The notes under the pieces: generated by a model
What the model was told of the DNA's origin: nothing
The model's input: only the letters and a program-made list of their open reading frames with translations
Database searches by the model: none
Shown: positions 22,991 through 35,243 of the stretch, piece after piece
Layout of the letters: each line of letters starts with the position of its first letter
Position numbering within the stretch: position 1 is the stretch's first letter
NCBI GenBank assembly: GCA_032622095.1
Contig: CP136069.1
Span: forward strand, 13,438,450-13,502,449
Direction: 5' to 3'
Source: Siphonodentalium dalli
Lineage: Eukaryota > Mollusca > Scaphopoda > Gadilida > Siphonodentaliidae
DNA length: 64,000 bases
Program-made: the position numbers and the translations under genes

Positions 22991-25540
22991 TCAATAATTA
23001 TATATAATTAACAATTTGTGTGTGTTCTTGTTAGTGTGTTATTGATGTTTGTGTGTTGAAGAAAAAAAATTCCAGGTTGATGTTGAAACATTGTGACGAT
23101 GGGAAACCTTCAAGATGTGTTTGGGGTGTAAGCTAATTTTACAAAATCTATATTGCATTTAAGATTTATAAACAGAATCAAGAGCTTGTTTCAGCAAAAT
23201 CATTAACTTATGTTATTCAATATTACGGTAGAATAATGACTTTTCATTTTTTTTGATTTTGATTTAAGTTTGTCACGGTCGGTGTCCGCGGCTAACTATT
23301 CAACTGACAGGTCTAATTTGGCAAAGAAAAAACTGTCAACCATTTCGACAACATCTTGGGTCGAAAAGCGGCCATCCTTGTTTCCATGATTTAGATTTTT
23401 TGACAGGGTGAACATCACTGGAAGGTGACCCACCGGTTAAGAATACTGATATGTCAGCAACGAGTCGACAGACTAAACAATTCAGCCATTTCAAAAGAAC
23501 AGAAATTAGGTTTAAAATGGACTGTTGATATTTCGTGATTTTTCCCCGAGTGCAAATTATAACGGTACCAAAGCATTGGCAAAACTGTTCACCCATTTCG
23601 ACAAAATATTGGATCTAAAATCGATTTTTTATATTTTCGCGATTTTGATCCGATTTTCACAATATAGGTGGGGCTCTCGTTGGGCTTGTTTATTGTCTTA
23701 CAATTCTTAATAAAAATATAACCAATCACTGATGGAATATTGAATTGTTATTTGATTCATTTTTATCCTTTGATCGAGTAAGTTCAACGAAGAAGCGTGC
23801 TGTTCTTGTATGGACACAACATTCCTTTCCAGTCTATTCCAGCAGATTGTTTTCATACTCGTGTCAGTTACACTGAATAATCGTTGGCTTCCCATCGAAA
23901 TGGCGGTGATACATGTACAGTCAGTAATCATGTGTTCTGTGTTCACAGAAATGAATAACGTAGTCTCGAGTTTAAATACAATTGGTGCGGATTTTGAAAA
24001 TAATCAACAGAAAAAAACAAAGTAATTTCTTATAAAAGACCTTGAGTCCATGACACAGTAATTGTATATTGGCGAGAATATTACCAATTATATTCCAAAA
24101 CGTTGTTAACACAAATGTGTCAAAATAAACTGCAGTACATATATTGGCAGAAATGCCTCCAATTTTGTTCTGCCGTCCAAATTTTGTTCTGTATATTTTT
24201 TTTAATCCGACATTTTTATTAAAACTTGAGACCAAATTGTTAGACCGTTACGGTCATCCTAGGGAGCCGGTGTTAGGTTGGGCATTTCTGATAGTTCTTG
24301 GGGTACCAGTTGCAAAATTCAATTTTCAACATAGAACTTTTCGGACATGGACATTTGCTCTGGTTCAATTGAAATTCTTAGCTGGAGGAAAACATATCAC
24401 AATCTCACTCTTGTCGTGGGTCGCACAACAAAAGATATTGTATTTAAAATAATATTATTTTATGGGACAACTCATGCGAGATGAATCCAATTATCTTGCA
24501 TGTTTTTGTCGCATGATCTGGCCAGCTTACGAATTGGCACAAACAGTTTTCCATATGATTACAATGGATCGGCGACTATATGCATATTGCAGTCCTGCAT
24601 AAGTGTCGAAACAATATCTGTCAAATACTGTGGATCCATGTGTGGATTCACAGATATCTGGCCCCCATATACTATCAGTTCTCAACTTTTCATGGAACAG
24701 TCAACATGGACACCAGAGTTTCAGCATCATCCATATGTGTTTCTGTTTATCCTACATGTAATATCAGTGATTGTGACATTGTGTTGATATTTAATGATAT
24801 TTTCTTTTTTAATAGTTCGAGGAGTTGTATGTATCTGACACAAAATTAGTCATAACAATAAAGGTATCTGTATTTATTATATGATTGCCTATAAAATAGC
24901 GAGAAATTACCGAAACACATATCTTTGTTTGTATCTCTTAGAAGCCACAGTGAAATACGACTTCATTATTTCACTGTAGGTTTCGTTATATTTCATTGTG
25001 GCCTGCTGGTGGTTTACCCGAGTGAAAAATTTGAAGACAAATTCAATAACCGCGCATTATAGTAAATTGTCTGTAAACTTATCAGTTATAACCCAAAAGC
25101 TTATTCGAAACAACAGTTATTTCTTATAATTTAACCCGTCATTTCACAGGAGAACCACCATAAGTATAAGGCAGAAGTAAACGAAGCAAAAACTTTCCAC
25201 AGAAAAAGTTGAAACAGACACTCTTGACACTCAAGTGTCGTCAACAATTCGGCGTTTTTGATTGGCTACTTGGTTCTTATCACACACTGTGCAGCTGGGG
25301 CCTGTGCGTGTGGTATTTATATATTTCGACTGTGGTGACACACATATTTTTCAGTTTTGATTTGATTCTGTGTTTCATTTATGTGCACAAGTCATTTGCT
25401 TGTTCTAGGTAATTGCGCACTTATGATTAGTAGGAATTATTCCTCAATTTGCTGTAATATTAAAATTAAAAATTCCGTATAGCTCAGCAACTATAGTAAG
25501 GTGCATATAATAAAAAGATTACCTACAGTGTTTTGTTTAA

Positions 25541-26019
25541 CCCTTCAGTGCCAGGTCCGATTTTTGTATCAACCCATATACCCTGTGCCAATGCATTCTC
25601 TTATATATGCGAGTCGACCATAGGTCGCCTCGCATATATAAGAGAATGCATTGGCTTAACAATTTTTAATCATTTATTATTATTTTTACAATTTTTTACA
25701 ATTTTAATAATATTTTGCTTATTTTCTTTAACTCTTTCAGTACAAGACTTATTTTGTAGGTTTAGTGCCAGGGAATCTTACTTTTTTCATGGGCATCAAA
25801 ATTATTACTACGAATACTTGGTGATAGTTTTGAGTTATAACATGCCCCTAAGGTTTTATCCAGTTTTCTTTAAATTCGCTATAGCATGCTTAAGCATACC
25901 CAAAAAAATTTCAACCCAAAAAAAAAAAATCTAAAAAAAAAAAACATTTTTTTTTTTTAGGGCTGATTTTACAGACCGTAAATTAGGGCCGATGAGATCG
26001 CCCCCTGGCACTGAAAGCG
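25541..26019. mobile_element. piggyBac-type MITE with TTAA duplication
   Basis: Flanked by TTAA at 25537-25540 and 26020-26023. The ends share a TIR around ttcagtgccagg, starting CCC. The right arm has one TTAA and no insert at the matching place (about 42,224), which proves insertion. TTAA duplication and CCY-type ends are piggyBac hallmarks. It is 479 bp with no transposase; the 133-codon frame through it is fortuitous. It contains a strong hairpin and long A and T runs. Confidence 0.9.
25587..25655. repeat. Near-perfect hairpin, 33 bp stem and 3-base loop
   Basis: Arms 25587-25619 and 25623-25655 are complementary with one mismatch. The outer edge is gccaatgcattctctta and the inner edge is cgacc/ggtcg around ata. 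It lies inside the TTAA element. Confidence 0.9.
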
Positions 26020-27813
26020 TTAAATACCTGAAACATCTTATTCGTGTCTGGAAAGAAATATCAAATGTTCATGAAGGCGCGAGTGAAAATGTGATATTTC
26101 TTTCCAGACATTGATGAGATTTCGGTATTCAAACAAAAACTCTAGGTATTCTCTATATGGTATATGTAAGAATATAGGTGCTTTTAATAGTGTTATGACT
26201 AATCCTGTGTCGGTGACCAGTGGTCCTTAAGTAATCAAAATAATGAAGGTACCTGAATATAGTAAGACTATAGGTGCTTTAGTGGTATGTCTAATCCTGT
26301 GACAGGGACCAGTGGTCCTAAATTAGAACCATGGCATCCGATGACTCAGTTGAAAAACTAGACAAAATATCCTCGGTCCACAACAGTTTGGGATATCGGT
26401 TGAATTGATGCTATTTTGGACCAAGTCCCATCCCGTTACTCTTCTATAACAGACTTTACACCTACAATTTTGTGATTAGGTTAAATGGATGCTGTGCGTA
26501 TATGAACAGAAGGCACCCTCCCCCCAGAATGATGATATCAAACATGCAGTTGAATGTGAAAGCAACAAGATTTATAAGTAAACAAAGTTATAAATTGTTT
26601 TCCAGAGAATTTCAATTCGTTGCAATATCAGAAAATGCACGAAACAATATATTAAACAATCGTGTCATCAGTATGCCTTTTTATATCATGGTAAATTATA
26701 TAACATTATGAAGGGCGATTAATCACATTCATGGTTTCGCGTGATTACCAGGCTCAACGTGTAAATGTATTAGGTATTTTCAATGAAAGTTTATTATACA
26801 AGAGTAACGGAACGGGACTCGGTCCAAAAACAGCATCAACCCAACTGATATCTCAAGCTGTTGTGGACTGAGTATGCTTGGTCTATCGATAAAGTGGATA
26901 ATGCCCATGGCTTCAGATAATATAAAAGCTGGATCTAAGCCCGGTAAACGCCCATTACACACATGGGTGTCGGATTCATGTATCTAGGGCACCATATTTA
27001 TATTTGTGTATCTAGATCTCAGGCTTAGTTTATATGGAGAATAAAACACTTCGGCAATATCCAAAACAATCTGCAGTAAATGTTATGTTGGCCTATGTTA
27101 ATGCGCCAAAAACTAAACCAACTGAGTCACGGCTTCCTGATAGGAACAATTATGAAGATTAACTTTTTACAGGTCCTTGATCGATGTTTTGATTCATTCG
27201 TTGTCAATATATGTTGTATCTCTATAAATGAGTGTTCGTTATTATTCCCTTAACAAATAAATGCCTAAAAATAATTAAGCCCCCCCCCCCCCTGATATTT
27301 TTCAAGGATACCTTCAGATCTTGTAATCAGAATGCGATGAAACTTTGGGAAGATATAACTATTCATATGGGAGTGGCTACATGTTCGAATGAACACCAAT
27401 TGCTTAAGTGGGAAAAGTCGACTATACATGCAGGTAAAAAATCACAAAACTACTGTGTTTACTAAGAGGTAACATGCTGTTCACATATGGTGGACATCTG
27501 GTCATGCTCAAATTTCAGAATTCTCGGTTAATGACTGGTTGACCTCTCCTTCGTGTCTTGGGGTGGGTTTGCAAATTAAATTTCTCTGATTTGAAAAATT
27601 CTATCTACTTTAAGGAGGGGGTGGAGTTGAGAATTGCAAGGTTGACAACCCCCCCCCCTCCCCCACACACACTAAAAAATGAGATTCTCCAGTCACATCC
27701 ATGAGGTTGCGAGTCACTTTACGCAATCACTCCCTGTATTAATTGGGGTCTTAAGCCATTGAATATTCAATAGATCTGCCCATTCAATGCTAAAAGTATG
27801 CGTTTGGAGTTAA

Positions 27814-28235
27814 AGGTACTCAATCTGATCAGACACTCCTAAATTACTATTTCTTTGGCTTCGGGTGTAAAAAATATTTTGATGAGATATTGATTTTTGA
27901 AGTTAGTTATTTCTCGAAATGTGTATTAATAATAATTGGCCCAGAAACACGTAGTCAAACGAAAAAATTGCAGATAAAGATGGATAACTATAAAATCAAG
28001 TGGTAATAATAACCACTTGATTTTGGAGTGATCCATTTTCATCTGCCATTTTGACCGAGACCATTCTTTTGACGGCGAGTTTCTGGGCCACAAACAATAG
28101 AAATAACAAACTTCAAAATTCAAAATCTAATCACTCTGAGCGTTCATGGGTAGGTTCCTCGAATCAAATAAAATATTTTTATCCCCGAAGCAAAAGAAAT
28201 AGTAATTTAAGAGCGTCTGATCGGATGGAGTACCT
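27814..28235. mobile_element. Second TTAA-flanked MITE, left arm only
   Basis: TTAA at 27810-27813 and 28236-28239. TIRs are aggtactcaatctgatcag and ctgatcggatggagtacct. The centre is a palindrome, aaaatcaagtggt / accacttgatttt, around 27991-28025. The right arm has a single TTAA at 40590-40593. A related partial copy is at 8180-8496. It is 422 bp with no coding. Confidence 0.88.
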
Positions 28236-29269
28236 TTAAGTCATCCGTTATCCTTCGTTGCAGTTGTCTCACACACTACTGCCACCTGGTGGAAGGTGGT
28301 CGACATATGCCCTGATATTACGCTATGAGGGCATGATGTTTCAGTAGAATAACTGTATTGGATGACAATCGGTGACAAGATAAAATATCTCAAAACTGAC
28401 AAATAATAAACATTTTTGCAGCAAATTTCAGTCCAAAAACACAAAATATCAGTGTATTTCAGAAAAAAATCCTTATTCGAAACAGACCAATTTGTGCTAA
28501 ATTTTGCCACAAATTCACACAGATAAATGTTCACAAATACAATTCATTCATTTATTATAGATACTCCTTGTGGGGGTATTGTCTATTATAGATAAGTGGA
28601 ACAAATTAAATTGATGTATTATCTTACCAAATCTGTCTTTTTGAGAACATTGTTCTTGCCACTAATTGTCAATACATCCAATAAACATAGATCATGTCAC
28701 GAGTCTCTAATCCAGGGACCAGTCCAAGCTGCAAAACAGAGTTCAGTCCCCTCGCTACGCTTTGTCTGAACACTGCCAGAATGCGTAATTTCTTAATTAA
28801 ATCTACCATTTGTTATTGAAGTGTTTTGTCAGTTACAATTCATTCTGGCTTGATCTAGACAATTTTCAAATGAATATGGACAGTTTCTCAGAATAATGCA
28901 GAATGAATTGTAACTTACAAAAGTCTCAAATAAATAAATGTGACATTTCTTCACATTACGTGCAGAGGTAAGTCCGGCGAAGGGGACTGAACTCCCCATG
29001 GAGCTTGGCCGCGACCACCCCAGAGAATTCAAATTGGGAAAAGTCACTTATCCAATGATCCATAGTATATTATAAGGGAGAAATGGAGAAGTTACAAAGA
29101 CTGAATATCAATTAACTCTCTCTTCACTTTTATGTGATTTAACAAGAGCTGGGCTGTCATCCGGTGCATACCCCCACGCATGTGACGTACCGTCAGTGTT
29201 GGCATACCTATGATGACCAATATGGCTGCGACACTCAGGCAGACGGAAAAATATGGAACACTTTCAGAT

Positions 29270-29600
29270 TAACAAAGATGAATAACTCTTGATCGGAGAA
29301 CCAGTACAAAACTAATGAACACTCCATTAAATATCCTGATAGTAGTGAACATCCATACAATTTCATTAAGGTGGACATCCGATGGTTGAGATATCTGCTC
29401 AGGCGGACAAAAAAAACCCATCATTTACAGATAAACAAATAGCAATAATTTTATAAAGGAAAATCCTAAACAAAAATTGACTGAACACTCCATTAAATGT
29501 CCTCATAGTATAGAACATCCGTGCATACCAGGACGGACGGACGGCCAGACGATCGGTTTGGATACACCCACCATTTCCTTCTGTCATGGGGGTATAATAA
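29270..29600. repeat. Diverged tandem duplication in the arm
   Basis: Two units of about 180 bp share aacactccattaaat and a following run about aacatcc and an acagataaacaaat block. The second ends with gacggacggacggcc. The right-arm equivalent is at about 39,350-39,670. Confidence 0.6.
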
Positions 29601-29744
29601 GTAATTATGCAATATATGCTGTTTTGAAATATGCACACTGTTAAAGAAGAGATAAGCAACTTCTCCCAAGGACAAAATATGAAGAAGTGACCATTTTAAG
29701 GAGATCTCTCCAGTGGCGCCCTCTATTGTGCCTCTATGCTGTTT

Positions 29745-29950
29745 TCACTGCTCTACTCTGGCTATAGATATCATAATCACCAGTTCAAAACCAGTGAAAT
29801 TTTTTAATTTCTGACCAGGAAGTCTATACAGTGAAAATATAATGCAGTTTTAATTAATATCTGTTAGTTAATGGGGTACTACACAGTATATGAAGGTCCC
29901 CGGTCGAGATTCCATGACTTTGGCAACTTTTGTGCACCAATTTTGTAACC
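29745..29950 (+). repeat. SINE-like repeat, left arm inner copy
   Basis: Contains ctctactctggct, atcata then ccagttcaaa, and later gaaggtccccggtcgagatt. The same series of blocks is at 45,395-45,545, with a diverged one at about 38,990-39,180. The B-box-like ccagttcaaa block hints at a tRNA-derived or composite SINE. Confidence 0.4.
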
Positions 29951-30121
29951 CATCGCTTACAATCATAGATAAATTCAATGTTTATCATGTTATTTTATAG
30001 AGTTCCCTGTCAGAAAATTCAAAAAGTTCATAATTTTTGAACTGGTGAAATATGCTCTCTGGACTCTATGGGAATAATGAGAGTAGAGATTCATTGAATC
30101 TACCAATAGACAAATTATAGA

Positions 30122-30338
30122 TACAGTAATGCCCTAAGTAATCGATCCCTTAACCACAGCAGAATTATGGGTAACTTTTCAGGATTTAGTTTGAAATATG
30201 GCTTGTTGACATTCATCGGAAAGCTCTTCCCAAGAGCTTTTCAATGAATGGCAAAAAGCCATATTTCCAACTAAATCCTGAAAAGTTACCCATAAGTCTG
30301 CTGTGGTTAAGGGGTCGATTGCTTAGGACATTCCTGTA
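30122..30338. mobile_element. Palindromic TA-flanked MITE, copy 2
   Basis: 217 bp, TA at both ends, near-perfect palindrome with arms from ccttaaccacagcagaatta to the mirrored block. Partner of the copy at 38582-38798 in the opposite arm. Confidence 0.92.
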
Positions 30339-30942
30339 AGTACCCTCTCTATCCCAAATAAAGGTGGTCAAGAAAAAGAAAGAAATGTTTGAAATGAGAT
30401 GGTTTTTTTCTGAACAAAAATCAGAACAGAAAAAACATGTGTTTGGATGTTCACAAATGATGTATGTTCACCGAAACCTCAATAAAAATAACAACAACCG
30501 GCGAACTTCAAGAGAATGAAATTTTCAATTATGCTTCTGAAGGGCAAACATATGTGTGGACTAATTACGAGGCCATATCACGCTCCGTAACCTCATGGAA
30601 ACACCGTACACATCAGGATTGAGAGACTTGGTGGAAACACTATTAAAGATTAATTCAGGTAATTAAAGGGACTCAAAGCCTTCAAAGTGGCTTCGTGTGA
30701 AATAACAGAGCCCCATATAGACTGGATCAGATGACACTCCATAGTGCATGATTCTATCTGTGTGAGGCTCTCCATGGGTTCATGTGATATAACATAAAAC
30801 TCTGTAGAATAACTACCATCAACAAGACATGAAAGAATAGATCGACTTTGTTCTTATTTTCATTATTAATAACTCGTCAATAATGAGATGTCGCATGTTA
30901 AAACAATTGTTATGTAAACATTGGAATTACCGATAAAAGTCG

Positions 30943-31020
30943 AATTCGTCCAATGATTTACCAAAGTTTAATTCGTCCAATGATTTACCAAAGTTTAATT
31001 CATCCAATGATATACCAAAA
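30943..31020. repeat. 27 bp tandem repeat, three units
   Basis: Unit aattcgtccaatgattta followed by ccaaagttt, three times; the third unit is diverged. The repeated IRPMIYQSL peptide in the overlapping frame results from it. Confidence 0.9.
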
Positions 31021-31361
31021 TCACTACTATCAACATTTAAATGTACTGTCGATCAAACAAGCAATCATCAGCATAAATATCACAATTGTTTACAAAAATA
31101 AACAGTTTTTGTTTGTTCCAATTCACCATCATACACAGGTGACAATTGCTTTCTGTAAGCGCGTTAATTCCTAGTTTGAGTTATCTAATAACAGATTTAT
31201 TTTACTCGATTATAACATTGAGGTCTCTCTACTAAGATACTGAGTTGATTTGAAAATACTATTGCTTTCTTGTTAGGTTCCCCTGTTATTTATATTGAAT
31301 GAGTTTGTACACATGTCATCTCTATGACCACAATCCCTGTTATACACAATTCTCTTGTATA

Positions 31362-31578
31362 TACAGTGATGCCATAAATAATCGACTCCTTAACCGCAAA
31401 GGAATTATGGGTAATTTTTCATGATTTAGTCGGACATATGGCATGTTCCATTCATCCCGAAAGCTCTCACTGGGAGCTTTCCAATTAATAGCAACAAGCC
31501 ATATTTCCGACTAAATCCTAAAAAGTTACCCATAATTATGTTGTGTTTAAGGAGTCGATTATTTAGGGCATTACTGTA
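31362..31578. mobile_element. Palindromic TA-flanked MITE, copy 3
   Basis: 217 bp, TA ends, same family as the copy at 30122. It lies in the unduplicated spacer. Confidence 0.9.
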
Positions 31579-31997
31579 CCACCACTGACAAAGTGGTCGT
31601 GCAAATGTGCTATGATGCGGTTGTGTCCTGTTGAATTGCTATGATGCTGTTAAGGCAAATTGATGCTGTTAACAAACAGACCGTTATATTTTTATTTTAT
31701 TTGTCTTTTTCGCGGTGTTATGATAATTTGAACATATCCAGGAAAAGCCGTTATGAGTATCAACCATTCAAAAACATTTATTGCTAAATATTTTCAATAC
31801 TGGTTTTCCTGGGTGTGTTCACATTGTCCGAACACCATGAATTTTTTTCTTAACAACATATGTTTGCCCTAACGGTATCAAAGAAATTCGGCAGGACCCA
31901 CCACCAGCATAGCACATTGGCATGACCACTTGGCCAAGGGTGTATTAGCCAATAAATAACATTGAGAGAATAAACAAAGTGTGGGTTTTGAATGAGG

Positions 31998-32212
31998 TAC
32001 AGTAATGCCCGAAGTATATGACCCTTTAACCACAGCAAAATTATGGGAAATTTTCAGGATTTGTCGGAAATATGGCTTATTGCCATTAATAGGAAAGCTT
32101 TCGATGAGAGCTTTCCGATTAATGGCAGCCAGCCATATTTCCGACTAAATCCTGAATAATTTCCCATAATTCTGCTGTGGTTTAGGGGTCGATTATTTAG
32201 GACATCACTGTA
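31998..32212. mobile_element. Palindromic TA-flanked MITE, copy 4
   Basis: 215 bp, TA ends, full palindrome with central ggaaagctttcgatgagagc. In the spacer, about 420 bp from copy 3. Confidence 0.9.
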
Positions 32213-32228
32213 GAGGCCACCTCCTTTG

Positions 32229-32573
32229 TTACTGTACCCAGGAAAGATAACTCTACAGCACCTACATGGAGTGGTTCAGCATTAGTTACTGTACCCAGGA
32301 CATATAACTCTACAGCACCTACATGGAGTGGTTCAGCATTAGTTACTGTACCCAGGAGAGATAACTCTACAGCACCTATATGGAGTGGTTGAGCATTAGT
32401 TACTCTACCCAGGACATATAACTCTACAGCACCTACATGGAGTGGTTCAGCATTAGTTACTGTACCCAGGAGAGATAACTCTACAGCACCTACATGGAGT
32501 TGTTGATCATTAGTTACTCTAAACAGGAGAGATAACTCTACAGCACCTACATGGAGTGGTTCAGTATTAGTTT
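32229..32573. repeat. 57 bp tandem repeat, about six units
   Basis: Unit begins gttactgtacccaggaga and continues taactctacagcacc, with period 57. Alternating variants (ggagag, ggacat) suggest two-unit duplication. It starts 17 bases after the MITE at 31998-32212. Confidence 0.93.
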
Positions 32574-33079
32574 AATGTGGTGACTTAAAACTTGTAACAC
32601 TTTTCTGTTTATTTTTGTAAACAATTGTGATATTTATGCTGATGATTGCTTGTTTGTCGAGAGTACATTTAAATGTTGATAGCAGTAACCTGAATTGGTG
32701 AATGGTTGTGTGAATTAGCGTGTAGTTTGTTACTTACAGGTAACTTGGTTAGATAGTCTTTGTAAGGGATTCAAATTGGGTCGGAACTTTCTAACTGTTC
32801 ATACTATAGTCGGATTCCTTATGTCATTTTGCATTTTTGGTTTGTTAAAAGCGATCTGAAAACGGATTATGTATGCCTAGTAGGTGTGTTTTCAGGATTC
32901 ACTTGTTTCCATTCTTGAATTTCGGCGGGTCGGCCTAAATCGGGGTCAACATAATTTAGAGAGCGTTTCGTATTTACAGAAAACGATAGATGGTGCCATT
33001 TGACGTAATTTTTATGGTGATCGGTGCGATTTGAAACTTCTCCAAACTACTAGATATGACTGTCACATTTATTTTTGAA

Positions 33080-33345
33080 AATTTTGATGTGATCGGTTAA
33101 TTCGTTTTGGCTACAGTTGTGATCAAAATTTAACACTGACCCCTATGGGGATTCTAGTACTTTGGATAAATGGCGCCATTTTGTGTGTTATGATATGCGC
33201 GTACTGGTATTTCCAAAAAATACTAAGTATGAAACACAGACGTAGTTTTTAAAAGGATGGATGTGATCAGATGATACTTGCTGGGTACAGTTGCGATCAA
33301 AATTTAACACCTAACCCTATGGAGAATTTCGTGTTATGCTCATAC
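33080..33345. repeat. Diverged duplication in the spacer
   Basis: Two units of about 175 bp share gatgtgatc, then ctacagttg(t/c)gatcaaaatt and taacac. No coding. Confidence 0.6.
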
Positions 33346-34019
33346 GTTAATTGTAATATCATTTATTGTCAATCGTGCGCAACTATATATGTAGACTAAC
33401 ACTCGTGTTTTACCCACTGTAACTATCCGTGATTTAATAGATGCAATACATGATATAGTTATGCATCAAGATACAGTAATTGGCAAAAGTAAGTGTCGAA
33501 TGGTTTTGTAATTTCGATAATATGCAGCCTGTTGAATCAAACGAAAATATTCACAACAAGACTGTTCGCGATGTGATTACATATTATATTATTGTTTTAT
33601 TGGATACTTGTCTGTCTTGTTGTCCACTGACTAGTTTTTAAAACCACATCGTTGATCATAACGGGATGTAGTGTCACAAATACACAGGTATATAGATGGT
33701 AGTTGTTCGTTGTCATTAACTCAATCGTTGTCATCGGAGTCTATCCCACATGCACTGAGAGAATCTGTGTTTTCGCAGGATTTGTGCTACTGATAAATGG
33801 ACATTTCGGTGCAGTTGAGATCTTTACTGTAGCGGTATAGGCTTTGCTTTCGCACTTCCCACATCAGTTACATTTGGCCAACTTCAGTACAGCGACTGAA
33901 ACCCAACATTCACCATCAACATTCTGACCACAGTTAATTTCCACGCTGCGTGTATAGCTGTGAAAATCAAGTAAATTCGAATTTCCCACTAAAGTAGAGC
34001 TTAATGTGTAAAATAGATA

Positions 34020-34620
34020 TCAACCATAGTTGCATTTTCCTGCAAATTCCCAGTAGGGGTTTAGTAACCGTTACTAAGGAGCTATCGGGACCGGTGGCAA
34101 AGTCTCCCGATCTTATAATGATCAGTGGCCTATGCAGAGCATGCATGCCATGGCTGCATATATTTAGACATACATGAACAAAACCATCACCATGTGATTA
34201 GACACTGACTAAATTAAGGCAATACCAATGAATGATTAGTACACGATTGTGGCATTTGATTAGCAACCGTTTCTAACCTTAAATAAGACATATGGTTCAC
34301 TTTGACGGCCAGGTATATCTCAAATTTCACATTTGGGTATTAACTGCATCGGAAATGCAAACGTTGAATTACGACCCTGTCAGCTACAATTACAATTTCC
34401 AGTGAATTCCCGGTAATTTCCTAGACTAAGTTTCTCGATCTTATAATGATCAATGGCCCATGGGACACTAACATGTCCAGTTTCATATCTGTGTCACCAT
34501 TTGAACATAACCAATACCATCCGACTATAGACACTATCTAATTTACGGGAAAATACCACGGCCCAGAATGTTGATCGGATCAAAGCCAAGTATATTATTG
34601 GGGGAGAACGACCCATTAAA
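34020..34620. repeat. Diverged duplication in the spacer
   Basis: Two units about 360 bp apart share tctcgatcttataatgatca, then aatggcc and later gacactatctaattta-like blocks. No coding. Confidence 0.55.
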
Positions 34621-35243
34621 CCTAAGTCGATGGTTTGTTCACAACAGATGGAGTCATGATACATTATGAAGGATGATAGTAGGGTCCCCTCAACTATGTT
34701 CTTCGACAGAGTATTGTCCCCGCACTGTGTCACTTGCATCTTATTGTGTTGTACTATATATAAGACCAAGCACATAATGCACACATATATCTTCTTATAC
34801 ATAAATTATCTCTTAGAAAGTGTCCAGAGATGTCTTGCCTATTTATACTGACAATTTATTTTTATTCTTGTGGCAAATGATTTGAGGGAGCGATTTGTTA
34901 TGTTGACTAAGGTGTTAATTTAGTATGTGAAACATGTATGCCGGGGGGATGTATCGAGTAGACGGAGAAAGTGTTTTCTTTATCATCAGATGAACATAAT
35001 TTAAACTCCCAATTGTGATAAACCCCGACCAGGAATTATAGAACAACCATCTAGATATGCCCAGCAATATTTAGCAATACATATGGACATGATAACATTT
35101 TTTAACAATACCACCCTATCCACATGTATGGCTAAACATATAATTGGCATAGATGAGTTGTTGTAGTTGTTACATTGATGCTGGTCGGGTTTCTCCAAAT
35201 TTAATACTAAAACAGAATGATCCATAAGCTACGGTGGCTGGTT

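Larger units (their letters stand above)
18110..30834 (+). repeat. Left arm of the giant inverted repeat (about 12.7 kb)
   Basis: Almost the whole stretch reappears reverse-complemented at 38,061-50,900. Anchor pairs by eye: 18261/50771, 19069/49338, 20860/47563, 22523/45895, 25209/42549, 28299/40533, 30122/38798, 30834/38061. In one 151-base segment (23341-23491 against its partner ending near 45,020) I counted ten substitutions and no indels. Larger differences are discrete insertions. Open frames in the arms show as many replacements as expected without selection, so I call no gene here. The outer edge lies in a G-run repeat and is approximate. Confidence 0.93.

Noticed and set aside
25533-25934. 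133-codon plus-strand frame
   Set aside because: It covers a TTAA-flanked MITE with a hairpin and homopolymers, and the right arm lacks the insert.
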